A DNA stretch of 64,000 bases from GCA-2706205 sp964215955 (lineage in GTDB: Bacteria > Bdellovibrionota > Bacteriovoracia > Bacteriovoracales > Bacteriovoracaceae). Both the position numbers and the translations under genes were made by a program. The stretch is from assembly GCA_964215955.1 (NCBI GenBank), contig CAXPDR010000014.1:194713-258712 (forward strand). The letters run 5' to 3'. Below, one piece after another: positions 17,444-26,445 of this stretch (positions are counted from its first letter, which is position 1; each line of letters starts with the position of its first letter). The notes below the pieces were generated by a model, which did no database searches, was not told the origin of the DNA, and saw only the letters and a program-made list of their open reading frames with translations.

Positions 17444-19099
17444 ATGAAATTGATTTTATCTTTAGTGCTAGGAATCTCTAGCTTGCAAAGCTACGCCTTT
17501 GAATCAGAAATACCACAAGATTTTTGTAGTAAAGAACGAAAAATGGAAAATGATAGATCCAAGCTTCGATCTTTAATGAATTGTTTTAATAAACCATTTA
17601 ACGAATTTATGGATTATAAAAATATTAATGCCGCTATCAATGAGTACAGAGATGGGCTTATTTCATTTGAGGAATTTGATATTAAGTTAAAGTCCTTTCT
17701 TAAGTTGAGATCAGATATTGATACTTTAAAGAAAACAGGTTACGCGATCCTTGCCACTGTATTAGAGCAAAAAGATCTGTTTGAAAGCTATTCGAATGTG
17801 AGTCGTTATGATGTTCTAGTAAAATATGCCACGGCCATGCAACCAGTTTTTGATCTTAAATGGTATAATAGAGATTACCAAATGCTTAGCCTTAATTACC
17901 CTAATGATAGGAATATGAAGGACAATGTTTTCAAAGCAGCAAGTGATAAACTTGGTGAATTATATGAAATCTATGAACTAGATAAGGAAACTAAGGGAAA
18001 TCATTTTCCTGGTGGTTTATTTGCATTTATGGTGGATGAGAATACCGATATTGAGGAACCTCTTAGTTATACGGAAACTCCGCATAGGTTACATAAATAT
18101 CTTAAAAACTTTGATAAAACTGAAGATATAAAGTTCATTCTGAAACAATATCATGAATTAAAAGAAGCTCATTTTCAGATCCCTGAATATATCGCTGCCC
18201 CAGATGCTGTTAGAGTTTCTGTCGTTGATTCGGGCTTTAACTATTTATTATTTCCAGAAATCATGTACTTCAATTCCAACTCGCCAATGTATGATATGAT
18301 TGATGATGACACTGAGGTATATCTTACCGATCGATATGATAAGGCCACTCATGGTGTCGGTACTAGTGGAAGTTTATTATCACTGGTTGCCCATGTTGAG
18401 CCTGAAGTTATAAATAATAATATGATTGATTTAGGTTTGATTAAAATCTTTCCTGATATATCTTCAAATGTAGATCCTAAGAGAAGAAATGATAACGATC
18501 TGAATGTCATTAAAGCCTTGATGGGAAAAGTTGATATTGTTTCAAGATCTATCTCTACCTACTATATTAGTGAAGAATTTGATAAGGCCTTAAGCGAGAT
18601 CGATTTTCTTTATGTTATTGCTGCTGGAAATAGTGGTAGGCAAATCTATAACGATCCAATGAAAGAACGAAAAGAATCACTGAGTAGTTGCTATACAACT
18701 ACAGAAGAAAAATATAGACCTAAGGATAGAATCCTTTGTGTCGGAGCCTTAGAAAAAGGTATCATCCAAGACGCTATTACAGATTATACCAATGTTGGTT
18801 CCCATGTGGATGTTTATACTTATGAAAGCTTTTTAAATTTATGTCCAAATGGAACAAGTTGTGCAACTCCAGGTATTGCTGCTGCTGCTACTATGGTAAA
18901 GGCTAAATATCCTGAACTTAGTCCAGAGCAGTTAAGACTTGCAATTGTTAACGCTAGTACTCCTACGGAAGTTAATATTACGAAGCATCCACTTTTAGCA
19001 GATCTAGATACGGATACTGCGTTGGTTCCTTTTTTCGATCCTGAAAGAGATATGGAAAAGGCTTATATAGAGGCAGAAAAACTTTTAAATTTACGTTAA
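17444..19099 (+). CDS. Exported subtilisin-like serine protease (S8)
   Basis: A 551-residue protein with a signal peptide ending QSYA, a long helical N-terminal region (about 25-255) that may be a propeptide or chaperone part, and a subtilase domain. The catalytic triad is visible: Asp262 in VSVVDSGF, His303 in ATHGVGTSGS, and Ser472 in NGTSCATPG. The oxyanion Asn396 lies in AAGNSG. The His motif has HGVGTSG where subtilisins carry HGTxVAG, so the family member is divergent but the triad is complete. It would act in the periplasm, outside the cell or inside prey. It follows two other exported proteins but has its own promoter and a possible operator. Confidence 0.88.
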   Translation: MKLILSLVLGISSLQSYAFESEIPQDFCSKERKMENDRSKLRSLMNCFNKPFNEFMDYKNINAAINEYRDGLISFEEFDIKLKSFLKLRSDIDTLKKTGYAILATVLEQKDLFESYSNVSRYDVLVKYATAMQPVFDLKWYNRDYQMLSLNYPNDRNMKDNVFKAASDKLGELYEIYELDKETKGNHFPGGLFAFMVDENTDIEEPLSYTETPHRLHKYLKNFDKTEDIKFILKQYHELKEAHFQIPEYIAAPDAVRVSVVDSGFNYLLFPEIMYFNSNSPMYDMIDDDTEVYLTDRYDKATHGVGTSGSLLSLVAHVEPEVINNNMIDLGLIKIFPDISSNVDPKRRNDNDLNVIKALMGKVDIVSRSISTYYISEEFDKALSEIDFLYVIAAGNSGRQIYNDPMKERKESLSSCYTTTEEKYRPKDRILCVGALEKGIIQDAITDYTNVGSHVDVYTYESFLNLCPNGTSCATPGIAAAATMVKAKYPELSPEQLRLAIVNASTPTEVNITKHPLLADLDTDTALVPFFDPERDMEKAYIEAEKLLNLR

Positions 19100-19134
19100 T
19101 TTTTGTATAAGAAGCTTTTAGAAAGGTAAAAAAC

Positions 19135-19428
19135 GTGGAAGATTTAAAAGATAAACTTAAGACTGAGGTAGAACAAGCTGATTGGGATATGTTAAAAGTT
19201 CACCATCAAAATGGTGCTGTGTTTATAGTCTCAGGATCACTTCAACTTTTGGATGCTGCTGTTGCAATTGCACAAGATAAGTCCCAATTTGTTAAAGTAT
19301 GGCTCGATAATGGAGAGCTTGCAAGACCCACAGAAGATCAGGTTAAAAATTTTGAGGCCAGTCCCTATGAGAAAATTTGTGATTTTGTAATCATTCAGCC
19401 TTATGTTTTGATACGACTATTAGCTTAA
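19135..19428 (+). CDS. DUF2288 family protein
   Basis: This 97-residue cytoplasmic protein starts with GTG behind an AAAGG site. The sequence pattern (DLKDKLKTEVEQADWDMLKVHHQNG, then VAIAQDKSQFVKVWLDNGEL, then a terminal hydrophobic IIQPYVLIRLL) matches DUF2288, a family of about 100 residues without known function. It sits 35 bases after the protease gene and overlaps the convergent adenosine deaminase gene by 9 bases. Confidence 0.8.
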   Translation: MEDLKDKLKTEVEQADWDMLKVHHQNGAVFIVSGSLQLLDAAVAIAQDKSQFVKVWLDNGELARPTEDQVKNFEASPYEKICDFVIIQPYVLIRLLA

Positions 19429-20643
19429 ACCATGTTTTTTGGCTATTTTATCAAAATAAATCATATTTTCTTTGGCAAATTTTCTTTTATCAACATATGA
19501 ACCTGGATGAAAGCTCTTTTTAAAACCATAGGCTACAATATCTTTAAGTCTTTTAAGTGGGATATCAAAATTATCAGTGGCAAGTTTGAGTTCTTTTGTC
19601 ACGGTAGTGTTAGAGACTAAACGATTGTCGGTACAAATCGTAGTGGCCATTCTATTTTCAATCATTTCCTTAAATTTATGTTGCTTAAGGTCTTTGATAT
19701 TAGGATTTGTTTGCATATTACTAGTTAAACAAACCTCAATTACAGTTCTTTGATCAGCAATAAATGAGGCAAGGTCTTTAATATATTTATTTTTATCTTT
19801 TATGGCCGGATCTTGGATTCTATCTGGTAAAAACAAAGAATAACCATGTCCAATTCTATCAGCGTAGCATTCGGTAATTGCTTCAAAAATACTTTCTGCA
19901 CCATAAGCCTCTCCTGCATGTACTGTTTTATTCATAAAGTTTTTATGGGCATATGAATAGACTTCTTTAAATCGTCCAGCAGGATAGCCTTCTTCTTGTC
20001 CCGCCAAGTCTATACCAACAATGGGAATTCCTTTTTCATCTCTTAACTTTACTGATGCTCTTACCATTTCCATAGCTGCAAATGTTATTATTTGCATGGG
20101 TTTGGAATAATTCATTATGTTAAATAAATTTGTATAGTAAGGAGAGAATCCTTTTGCTCCAAACATTCTCATCGCACAGTTTATAATTCCATAGTGAAAT
20201 TCTGGTTTCCCTTCCTTTAAAACACAGTCAGAGTTATTGAATTCTGTTTGTGCCTTTTTTAAACCATTATTTGCTGCAGTTAAAATAGACTCAAAAGTTA
20301 AACCTTTAGCAGCATCAATCATAAGCTGGGGAGCAAACCTAATCTCAATATAATTAACACCTTCATTAATGTTGTCCATAGCAAGTTCATAAGATACTTT
20401 TTCAATCGTCTCTAAGTCTCTTAGGACGGCACATGTATATTGGAATCCATTAAGATATTCACCAAGATTAGCATAATGGTCTTTGAATACTAACTCGTTT
20501 AGTCCTTCTTTTGTATATGAAGGAAGATTGATGTTTAGCCTTTTGGCAGAGTCTATTAATGTTTCAACTCTTAGACTTCCATCTAGGTGTAAATGAAGGT
20601 CATTTTTTGGAATTTCTTTTAAAAAGTCTTCTGTATATTTCAT
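19420..20643 (-). CDS. add: Adenosine deaminase family protein
   Basis: This 407-residue enzyme of the adenosine/AMP deaminase family has the metal site HLHLDGS (His17, His19), HAGE with the catalytic Glu, and ADRIGHG. The final metal-binding Asp lies in TTICTDN, where typical enzymes have NTDDP. It is about 60 residues longer than E. coli Add, with an insertion around FHYGIINCAMRMFGAKGFS. It would deaminate adenosine (or possibly adenine) in the cytoplasm. It lies 40 bases downstream of the DUF1415 gene and could be the last gene of the lysine operon transcript. Nucleoside salvage fits a predator, and aminodeoxyfutalosine deaminase is unlikely because classical men genes are present. Confidence 0.85.
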   Translation of the reverse strand: MKYTEDFLKEIPKNDLHLHLDGSLRVETLIDSAKRLNINLPSYTKEGLNELVFKDHYANLGEYLNGFQYTCAVLRDLETIEKVSYELAMDNINEGVNYIEIRFAPQLMIDAAKGLTFESILTAANNGLKKAQTEFNNSDCVLKEGKPEFHYGIINCAMRMFGAKGFSPYYTNLFNIMNYSKPMQIITFAAMEMVRASVKLRDEKGIPIVGIDLAGQEEGYPAGRFKEVYSYAHKNFMNKTVHAGEAYGAESIFEAITECYADRIGHGYSLFLPDRIQDPAIKDKNKYIKDLASFIADQRTVIEVCLTSNMQTNPNIKDLKQHKFKEMIENRMATTICTDNRLVSNTTVTKELKLATDNFDIPLKRLKDIVAYGFKKSFHPGSYVDKRKFAKENMIYFDKIAKKHGLS

Positions 20644-20683
20644 ATATTAATTATACACTAAGAAGTGGATTGTGAAAATTTGA

Positions 20684-21229
20684 TTAAATTTGATAGTATT
20701 TGTCTGGGAAATGCTCTTTGAAATCTTTTTTGTTCATGGCCTTAAGGGTATTCTCATTTACTGCACTTAATTTTTCTGCAATTGCTGGGTCTTGTAGTGA
20801 ATTTTCTATATCGACAGATCTCAAAATATGAATAACTGGAAAAGGAGACCTGTTCACGAAATTGGCAATCTCTTTAGTATCATAACCTTCAAATTTAAAT
20901 TTTGGGTGAAAACAAACTAATTGAAAGATTTTTTCTAAATTTAATTGTGTCAGTATTTCTTCACAAAGGTTAAAAAAGTCATAAAACTCTAAAAAATCTT
21001 TGTTTCCGTTTGGGTATGTTAAGATCGTTGTTATGTATTCGTCAGATTTTTGAAGTCGGTCTAAAGACTCAAGAAAGTCCTTAAGCATATCATCACTATT
21101 TTGAGAATGTGAAAGATCAAAACTTATTAGATTATTTTCAAAAGGAACTTTAGCGAACGGACATAGGTTTAAGCCCACTACGGTTTTTAAAACCCAATCC
21201 TTAACGACTTGGTTGTAATTCGTTGTCAT
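20684..21229 (-). CDS. DUF1415 family protein
   Basis: A 181-residue protein matching DUF1415. LNLCPFAKVPF lies near the N-terminus, TYPNGNKDFLEFYDFF in the middle, CFHPKFKFEGYD and then NRSPFPVIHILRS follow, all in family order. The conserved Cys and His residues hint at a metal or redox site, but the function is unknown. Its start overlaps the aminotransferase gene by 29 bases, an unusually long overlap that suggests coupled translation in the lysine operon. Confidence 0.85.
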   Translation of the reverse strand: MTTNYNQVVKDWVLKTVVGLNLCPFAKVPFENNLISFDLSHSQNSDDMLKDFLESLDRLQKSDEYITTILTYPNGNKDFLEFYDFFNLCEEILTQLNLEKIFQLVCFHPKFKFEGYDTKEIANFVNRSPFPVIHILRSVDIENSLQDPAIAEKLSAVNENTLKAMNKKDFKEHFPDKYYQI

Positions 21230-22430
21230 AAAACAATCTCATTCTTACTATAAATTCTAATATGACTTCTTTTGGTTGAGCAAAACATACCCTAAAATAT
21301 CCAGGACGATCTAATCCAAGCGCATGGCCTGGTGTCATGTTTATTTTAATATAGTCCAAGAACTTATTGAAGAGAGCTATTTCTTGCTCGAAGGAAGTAA
21401 CAATATCACTTAAATCAAGAACAGTAAAAAGACCTGCCTGGGTAGGAAGAAATTTATATTGTGGTAGTTGGCTTTCTAAAATAAGAGGAATCTCTTGGAG
21501 TTTAGAATTATTGAATTCTTTAAGTTCATTGATAAACTTTGAGTCACTCAAAATATTGGCTACAAGAAGCTGAGTTTGAGTTGAGACTGGGTGGAAATAA
21601 CTAAGGTTTTTCATACTGGAAAGGAGTTCTTGATCTTCAGAATAAAAAAATCCGACCTTGAGTCCACCTAGAGCAAAGTCTTTGGCCATACCATAGAGGA
21701 GATGAGCTTTTACATTTTGGTTTTTAGCTATCTCATATAGTGAAGTATGATTTTCGTTAGTATGAAAAGAAAGCGCATATATTTCATCTGAAATGAGTTC
21801 TAAATCATTTGTTAAGCTGAAATCACATATGGCCTGCATAAAGCTGCGGCTTAGGACTTCACCTGTAGGATTGTGAGGATGAGTTATAAGAACAGCTTTT
21901 ATTTTTTCTTTTTGAGGATATTGATCATATGCCTTTTGGAAACTATCAATATTGTGAACAAAGTTGTCTTCAGGGTTTAGTTGAACCTTTAAAAATTTAC
22001 ATTTAAATCTTTTAGTGAAATCGTGATCAAATCCAGTGTAATAGGGGGCTGGAATCATAATTATATCGTCTTCGTCAAAAAGAGCGAAGCTGAGGCTTTC
22101 ACAAATGGCACTTACTCCAGTTTGAATGACAAGATTTTCAAAGTTCAAATTTGAAATATTAAGGTATGTCGTTAAAAAACTGCAAACACTTTTACGTACT
22201 TCTTCAATACCATAAAGGCAATTATATTGAATATGTTCCTGCTTAAGAAGGGGAGTTTGGTTAAGTTTTGGTAAAAGAAGTTCATCTAATAGGTGATTTT
22301 CTGCCGTTCCAAAGTTTAAATATCCTTTAGGGTTTTGAAATGAATATGGAGACTCTGAACATTTCTCATGTCCGACCATTATGGGGCTTGGGTTTGTTTG
22401 TAAACTTTTTGCCCGCTTAGATAAACTCAT
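21201..22430 (-). CDS. PLP-dependent class I/II aminotransferase, DapC candidate
   Basis: This 409-residue fold-type I enzyme shows HPHNPTG, LISDEIYALSFH, the PLP-lysine segment YGMAKDFALGGLKVGF, and the substrate-binding Arg in YFRVCFA. The overall look is that of the ACC synthase/aspartate aminotransferase group. It lies between the M14 deacylase (ATGA overlap) and DUF1415 in an operon holding lysC, dapA, dapB and dapD, and no other DapC candidate is present. I therefore infer N-succinyl-L-2-amino-6-oxopimelate aminotransferase activity. Other amino donors or products cannot be excluded. Confidence 0.75.
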   Translation of the reverse strand: MSLSKRAKSLQTNPSPIMVGHEKCSESPYSFQNPKGYLNFGTAENHLLDELLLPKLNQTPLLKQEHIQYNCLYGIEEVRKSVCSFLTTYLNISNLNFENLVIQTGVSAICESLSFALFDEDDIIMIPAPYYTGFDHDFTKRFKCKFLKVQLNPEDNFVHNIDSFQKAYDQYPQKEKIKAVLITHPHNPTGEVLSRSFMQAICDFSLTNDLELISDEIYALSFHTNENHTSLYEIAKNQNVKAHLLYGMAKDFALGGLKVGFFYSEDQELLSSMKNLSYFHPVSTQTQLLVANILSDSKFINELKEFNNSKLQEIPLILESQLPQYKFLPTQAGLFTVLDLSDIVTSFEQEIALFNKFLDYIKINMTPGHALGLDRPGYFRVCFAQPKEVILEFIVRMRLFYDNELQPSR

Positions 22431-23569
22431 TTATTCCCCTTATGCTCTTTAAGATTTGTCATTACTTGATACAGCTCCATTCCTTGATGAACTGAACTTG
22501 AAGGACATCTATTAATTATTATTCCTTCACTTTCTGCCGTTATAGTACTTCTCGCTGATTTAATTGGATCATTAGGATCAATCCTTTTCATATTATAAAA
22601 GCTGGCGAGGGTATCACCTTTTAAAAATCTTTCACCTGGAGAAAAATGATAATCAACTAAACCACCATTTGGTGAATAAATTGTTCTGAAATCTTGTAGT
22701 TCACATGAATGTGAATCAATTTGATCGGGAGTCCCTTCCAAAGAACCTTTGTATTTGAGGTAGTTGACTATACTTTCAACATCTTTAGAGGCATTTTGCA
22801 TACAAAATGTTTCCTCTGAACCAAACTCCAAAGTAAAACTCTCTATATCAAGAACAACTTCTTTTCCAAGTTTTAATAATTCATTTTGTAAGTGAATCCA
22901 TGGCATGAAACAAGCTTCATCCATTGCACCACCAAATTCATTTGGTATTAGCAAAATGTGTTTAAATTTTAAAAAATAGCTGACGTTTTCTTCATATTTA
23001 GCTGAATATAAATAACGGGTTGCTACAGGTCCTGTGTGTAGGTCTAATATACCATCTGCTGGTGCAGCCACTTGTTGAAGAAGTAAGTTTAACTTATTAT
23101 TTTCTGATAATCTTTTTTCTTTAATTAATTTTTCACCAAAACTTTCAAAAATATCTTGAAGCTCTTTTTTAAAATTAGATTTAATTTCTTTCCAATCATA
23201 ATCTTTGTTCTGCTCGGCAAAAGCTTTTATATCAAAACCGGAGTCAATAATAATATCTAGATAGTTTCTATTCCAATTATGTCCGGTGACAGGGTTATAT
23301 CTGCCATAAGTATATGCTCCATGTTTATTATTGGTCGCATAAGGATTGGCCATAGGGATAAAAGTGATACTTCCTTTTACTGTTTGAGAGTTTAGTAGAT
23401 CCATGAGTTGCAAGATTACCGCATTCCCTTGGAGTTCTGCTCCATGTACTGAGGCTTGAATATGGATATGTGGGCCTGGTATCCCTTGATCTATAGTAAA
23501 AGTTTTTAGATTAAGAGTCTCCCCGCTAGCGAGCTCTTTTAAGGGGTATAAATGCTCTGTCCAGTTCAT
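22427..23569 (-). CDS. M14-type succinylglutamate desuccinylase/aspartoacylase-like deacylase, DapE candidate
   Basis: This 380-residue zinc hydrolase of the AstE/AspA branch of M14 has the first zinc motif SVHGAELQGN, the substrate-clamp area TGHNWNRNYLD, and DLHTGP. A C-terminal beta domain (YHFSPGERFLKGDTLASF) is typical of the group. These enzymes remove N-succinyl or N-acetyl groups from amino acids. No M20-type dapE is in the operon, while dapD, which attaches the succinyl group, is. I infer that this protein removes the succinyl group from N-succinyl-DAP or a relative, replacing DapE. It overlaps the aminotransferase start by four bases. Confidence 0.78.
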   Translation of the reverse strand: MNWTEHLYPLKELASGETLNLKTFTIDQGIPGPHIHIQASVHGAELQGNAVILQLMDLLNSQTVKGSITFIPMANPYATNNKHGAYTYGRYNPVTGHNWNRNYLDIIIDSGFDIKAFAEQNKDYDWKEIKSNFKKELQDIFESFGEKLIKEKRLSENNKLNLLLQQVAAPADGILDLHTGPVATRYLYSAKYEENVSYFLKFKHILLIPNEFGGAMDEACFMPWIHLQNELLKLGKEVVLDIESFTLEFGSEETFCMQNASKDVESIVNYLKYKGSLEGTPDQIDSHSCELQDFRTIYSPNGGLVDYHFSPGERFLKGDTLASFYNMKRIDPNDPIKSARSTITAESEGIIINRCPSSSVHQGMELYQVMTNLKEHKGNK

Positions 23570-23582
23570 AAAAATCCTTAAA

Positions 23583-24791
23583 TTAAATCATCCAGTCATA
23601 TGAGGACTTTGGAGGTCTAGGGATCATTAAGTCTCCATTATAATAGATAACTTCTCCTGGTAGCACGTGACATAAGAAGAACGGCATTGATTCAGTAAAA
23701 CCATAAGCACCTGTTTTATGAAAAACAAGCCAGTCTCCAATTTCAATGTCTTGAGGTAACTCAAAAGCTCCCAAAAAGTCCAAAGCTGTACAAAGAGATC
23801 CGTGAATATGAAAAGTCTCTGTAGGTGAGTTAGATGTCTTAAAAGCCTTTGCTGGAAATGTCTGGTTTACTAAAGCCACTCTAGCAATATGGTTTATTCC
23901 GCCATCACAGACAATAATATTTCTTCCTCTGGCCATCTTTTTATCAACGACTTTGGTGAAGTAATATCCACATTCTCCAACTGTGAAACGACCAAGTTCC
24001 ATCCATATTTTTTTTAATTTATATTCATTTTTTAATTTCACCAGTAAAGCATGAACTTCATCAAACTTTATAGGCTCTGTTTTAAAGTCATATGGAATTC
24101 CTAATCCTCCACCTAAATCTAATACTTCCGCTTCAATTCCCAAGCTTTTTGATAAGGCCTGAACCTCCTCAATCGTTTTTCTCCAAATGGTTTCAAGTCT
24201 GTTTACATCCAAAAGGTTTCCCCATTGAAAGACATGAAATCCGCGGATGTTAAGGTTTTTAACCTTTGTCTTATCAAGCTCTTTCCAGTCCTCTGAGCTT
24301 ATTCCAAAAGGAGTGATATCATCACCTCCTAGAACTGATTTTCCTTCATCCCAATTGAGTTGAACTCGAATTAACGCTTCTATTTTTATGTCTTCTTCAC
24401 ATGCTATTTCATCTAGCCAATATGCCTGATTTAGGCTTTCTAATACAATAGTCTTAACCCCACTTTTGACAAGATGGTGTAAATAATCTTTTGATTTACC
24501 AGGTCCTGTTGCAAGAATATGATTAGGATCTATTCCACTATTAAGGACTTGGTGTAATTCACCTGCGCTAGCTACATCAATTCCAAAGCCTAAGTTTCTC
24601 AATACTTTTATAACCGCACTCATTGGGTTTGCCTTACATGCATACCAAAGTTTAATATCTGGGTCTAAAATATTTGCCATACTTTCTAGATGTGATTTTA
24701 GCTTGTCTAAGTCATAAAAAAAGAAAGGCTCATTAAATCTTTCAATGACAGAAGTTATTTTTTCTTCAATTTTGGGAGGAAATTGATTCAT
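23583..24791 (-). CDS. LysA-like fold-type III PLP decarboxylase
   Basis: A 402-residue alanine-racemase-fold decarboxylase related to diaminopimelate and ornithine decarboxylases. The PLP lysine is in YACKANP. LDLGGGLGIPY binds phosphate, ELGRFTVGECGYY corresponds to LysA EPGR, GSLCTALDFLGAF holds the active Cys at the LysA CESGDF position, and GAYGF lies near the end. It departs from LysA where the HIGSQ motif should be (FHVFQWGN) and in replacing CES with CTA. It is the only decarboxylase in the lysine operon, two bases from dapD, so DAP or a succinylated relative is the likely substrate. The replaced motifs leave the exact substrate open. Confidence 0.75.
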   Translation of the reverse strand: MNQFPPKIEEKITSVIERFNEPFFFYDLDKLKSHLESMANILDPDIKLWYACKANPMSAVIKVLRNLGFGIDVASAGELHQVLNSGIDPNHILATGPGKSKDYLHHLVKSGVKTIVLESLNQAYWLDEIACEEDIKIEALIRVQLNWDEGKSVLGGDDITPFGISSEDWKELDKTKVKNLNIRGFHVFQWGNLLDVNRLETIWRKTIEEVQALSKSLGIEAEVLDLGGGLGIPYDFKTEPIKFDEVHALLVKLKNEYKLKKIWMELGRFTVGECGYYFTKVVDKKMARGRNIIVCDGGINHIARVALVNQTFPAKAFKTSNSPTETFHIHGSLCTALDFLGAFELPQDIEIGDWLVFHKTGAYGFTESMPFFLCHVLPGEVIYYNGDLMIPRPPKSSYDWMI

Positions 24792-24793
24792 AT

Positions 24794-25546
24794 TTACCTT
24801 AAAAATTCTTCTAGTTGTAATGAACCATCAGTTTTTTCATCACGGTATTTAACAACAATTGCACAATTTAGTGATAAGCCCATATCTTTGGCCCAGTTTA
24901 ATTTTGCACTTACTGGTCTTGTTCCCGGTACAACAACTGCGCCTTCAGGAATAATTCCATCAGTAATTTGTTTTTCATTTACAGCATCGTAAATTGGTGT
25001 TCCTTTACTTAGAATTACACCTGGTGCAACGACAGCACCTTTGAGTACTTGAATACCTTCTACGATGACGGCACCTGCACCGATGAAGCAGTCATCTTCA
25101 ATAATAACTGGAGATGCACCAATTGGTTCTAAAACTCCACCAATTTGAACCGCAGCAGAGAGATGGACATTCTTTCCTATTTGAGCACATGAGCCTACTA
25201 AGGCATGAGAGTCTACCATCGAACCTGAGTCAACGAATGCCCCAACATTTATATAAGCCGGTGGCATTATAATGACGCCACTTGCGACATGAGAACCAGT
25301 TCTTACTGATGATCCACCTGGAACCATTCTGACTTTGTCTTCTGGTTTAAAATGCCTTGCAGGTAGGTTGTGTTTATCTACAAAACCAGGATGACCAGTT
25401 TCAGTAAAGTCTTTAAGCTCTCCTGCTTTAAAGGCTTCAAGAATCATTTGCTTGGCTTCCTTATTTGCAACCCATTTGCCATCAATTTTATTTGCGGCCC
25501 TAACTTCACCTGTTTCAAATTTCTCTAGAGTCGTTTTCCAATCCAT
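24794..25546 (-). CDS. dapD: Tetrahydrodipicolinate N-succinyltransferase
   Basis: This 250-residue protein is a clear DapD. It has a helical N-terminal region, then hexapeptide repeats of a left-handed beta helix (for example GVIIMPPAYINVGAFVDSGS and GSCAQIGKNVHLSAAVQIGG), then the C-terminal VVPGTRP segment. It transfers succinyl from succinyl-CoA to tetrahydrodipicolinate, committing the cell to the succinylase branch of the DAP pathway. It is 13 bases downstream of dapA, and a good GGAAATAAAA leader precedes the ATG. The DapD call also frames the roles inferred for the aminotransferase and M14 genes after it. Confidence 0.95.
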   Translation of the reverse strand: MDWKTTLEKFETGEVRAANKIDGKWVANKEAKQMILEAFKAGELKDFTETGHPGFVDKHNLPARHFKPEDKVRMVPGGSSVRTGSHVASGVIIMPPAYINVGAFVDSGSMVDSHALVGSCAQIGKNVHLSAAVQIGGVLEPIGASPVIIEDDCFIGAGAVIVEGIQVLKGAVVAPGVILSKGTPIYDAVNEKQITDGIIPEGAVVVPGTRPVSAKLNWAKDMGLSLNCAIVVKYRDEKTDGSLQLEEFLR

Positions 25547-25559
25547 TTTTATTTCCTTT

Positions 25560-26435
25560 TTATTTATTTAACCAATTTTGTATATTTTCGGATGCTATCT
25601 TTAAAGAAGTCAAATCTGTTAAATCCCTTCTTGAAAGTGGTGGCATCATTGTGTCGTGAGAAATCCTACCTTCTAATGCCATTAATGCTTTAGCAGGCAC
25701 AGGATTACTTGCAATGAACAAAGTATCAGCAGCTTTAGCCCACATCTCTTTTTCTTTTAAATTCTTATTTAAACATTGGTTGACGTATTCATGGGTTGCT
25801 TTTGGCCATGTATTTCCTGCAACTGAAACGAGACCACATGCACCTGCTTCTGCGAATTCGGCCATTAAGCCATCGTCACCACAATAAACACTTTTGCTCC
25901 CACATGCTTGTAGATACTGTTTCATTTTCGAGACAGAACCACTAGCTTCTTTAATAGCATAGAAATTTTTATGATTCTTAAGCATGCTGACAGCTTTAAA
26001 ACTTAGTTCCTTAGCAGCCCGTCCTGGAACATTATAGAGCATAACAGGTTTTGTAACATTATCCATTAGGACTTTGAACCATTCATATTGGCCCATATCG
26101 CCAGGTTTAGCATAAATTGGTGTACACATTAAATAAGCATGAATGCTTTTAGTTTCAAGCCAGTTCGTCCATTCTATCTGTTCTGCAAGGTTATGGGCAC
26201 CAACACCCACCATAATAGGTGATTTGAGGTTTAGACTTAAAGTAAAATCTACTATTTCTTTTCTCATTTCTAAGGAAAGGTTTAATGCTTCTCCTGTAGA
26301 ACCCAAAATTAGTATTCCATTTTTGGCGTTATCTTGTTCTTTAAGTATTGATTTTAATGAGTTCTTATCAAGTGATAACCCTGGAGTAAGTGGTGTGATC
26401 AATGCAGTCCAAAGCTTTGTTTTTGTTAAATCCAT
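25560..26435 (-). CDS. dapA: 4-hydroxy-tetrahydrodipicolinate synthase
   Basis: A 291-residue TIM-barrel DapA. Seen: GSTGEALNLS (the family GTTGE motif, here STGE), LYNVPGRAA with the catalytic Tyr, and YAIKEASGS with the Schiff-base Lys. It condenses pyruvate with aspartate semialdehyde. It lies 10 bases after dapB and 13 before dapD in a riboswitch-controlled operon. Confidence 0.95.
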   Translation of the reverse strand: MDLTKTKLWTALITPLTPGLSLDKNSLKSILKEQDNAKNGILILGSTGEALNLSLEMRKEIVDFTLSLNLKSPIMVGVGAHNLAEQIEWTNWLETKSIHAYLMCTPIYAKPGDMGQYEWFKVLMDNVTKPVMLYNVPGRAAKELSFKAVSMLKNHKNFYAIKEASGSVSKMKQYLQACGSKSVYCGDDGLMAEFAEAGACGLVSVAGNTWPKATHEYVNQCLNKNLKEKEMWAKAADTLFIASNPVPAKALMALEGRISHDTMMPPLSRRDLTDLTSLKIASENIQNWLNK

Positions 26436-26445
26436 ATCAGTATCC

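Noticed and set aside
19420..20643. Aminodeoxyfutalosine deaminase
   Set aside because: The classical men pathway is present, so the futalosine route is not expected; the protein fits adenosine deaminase better.
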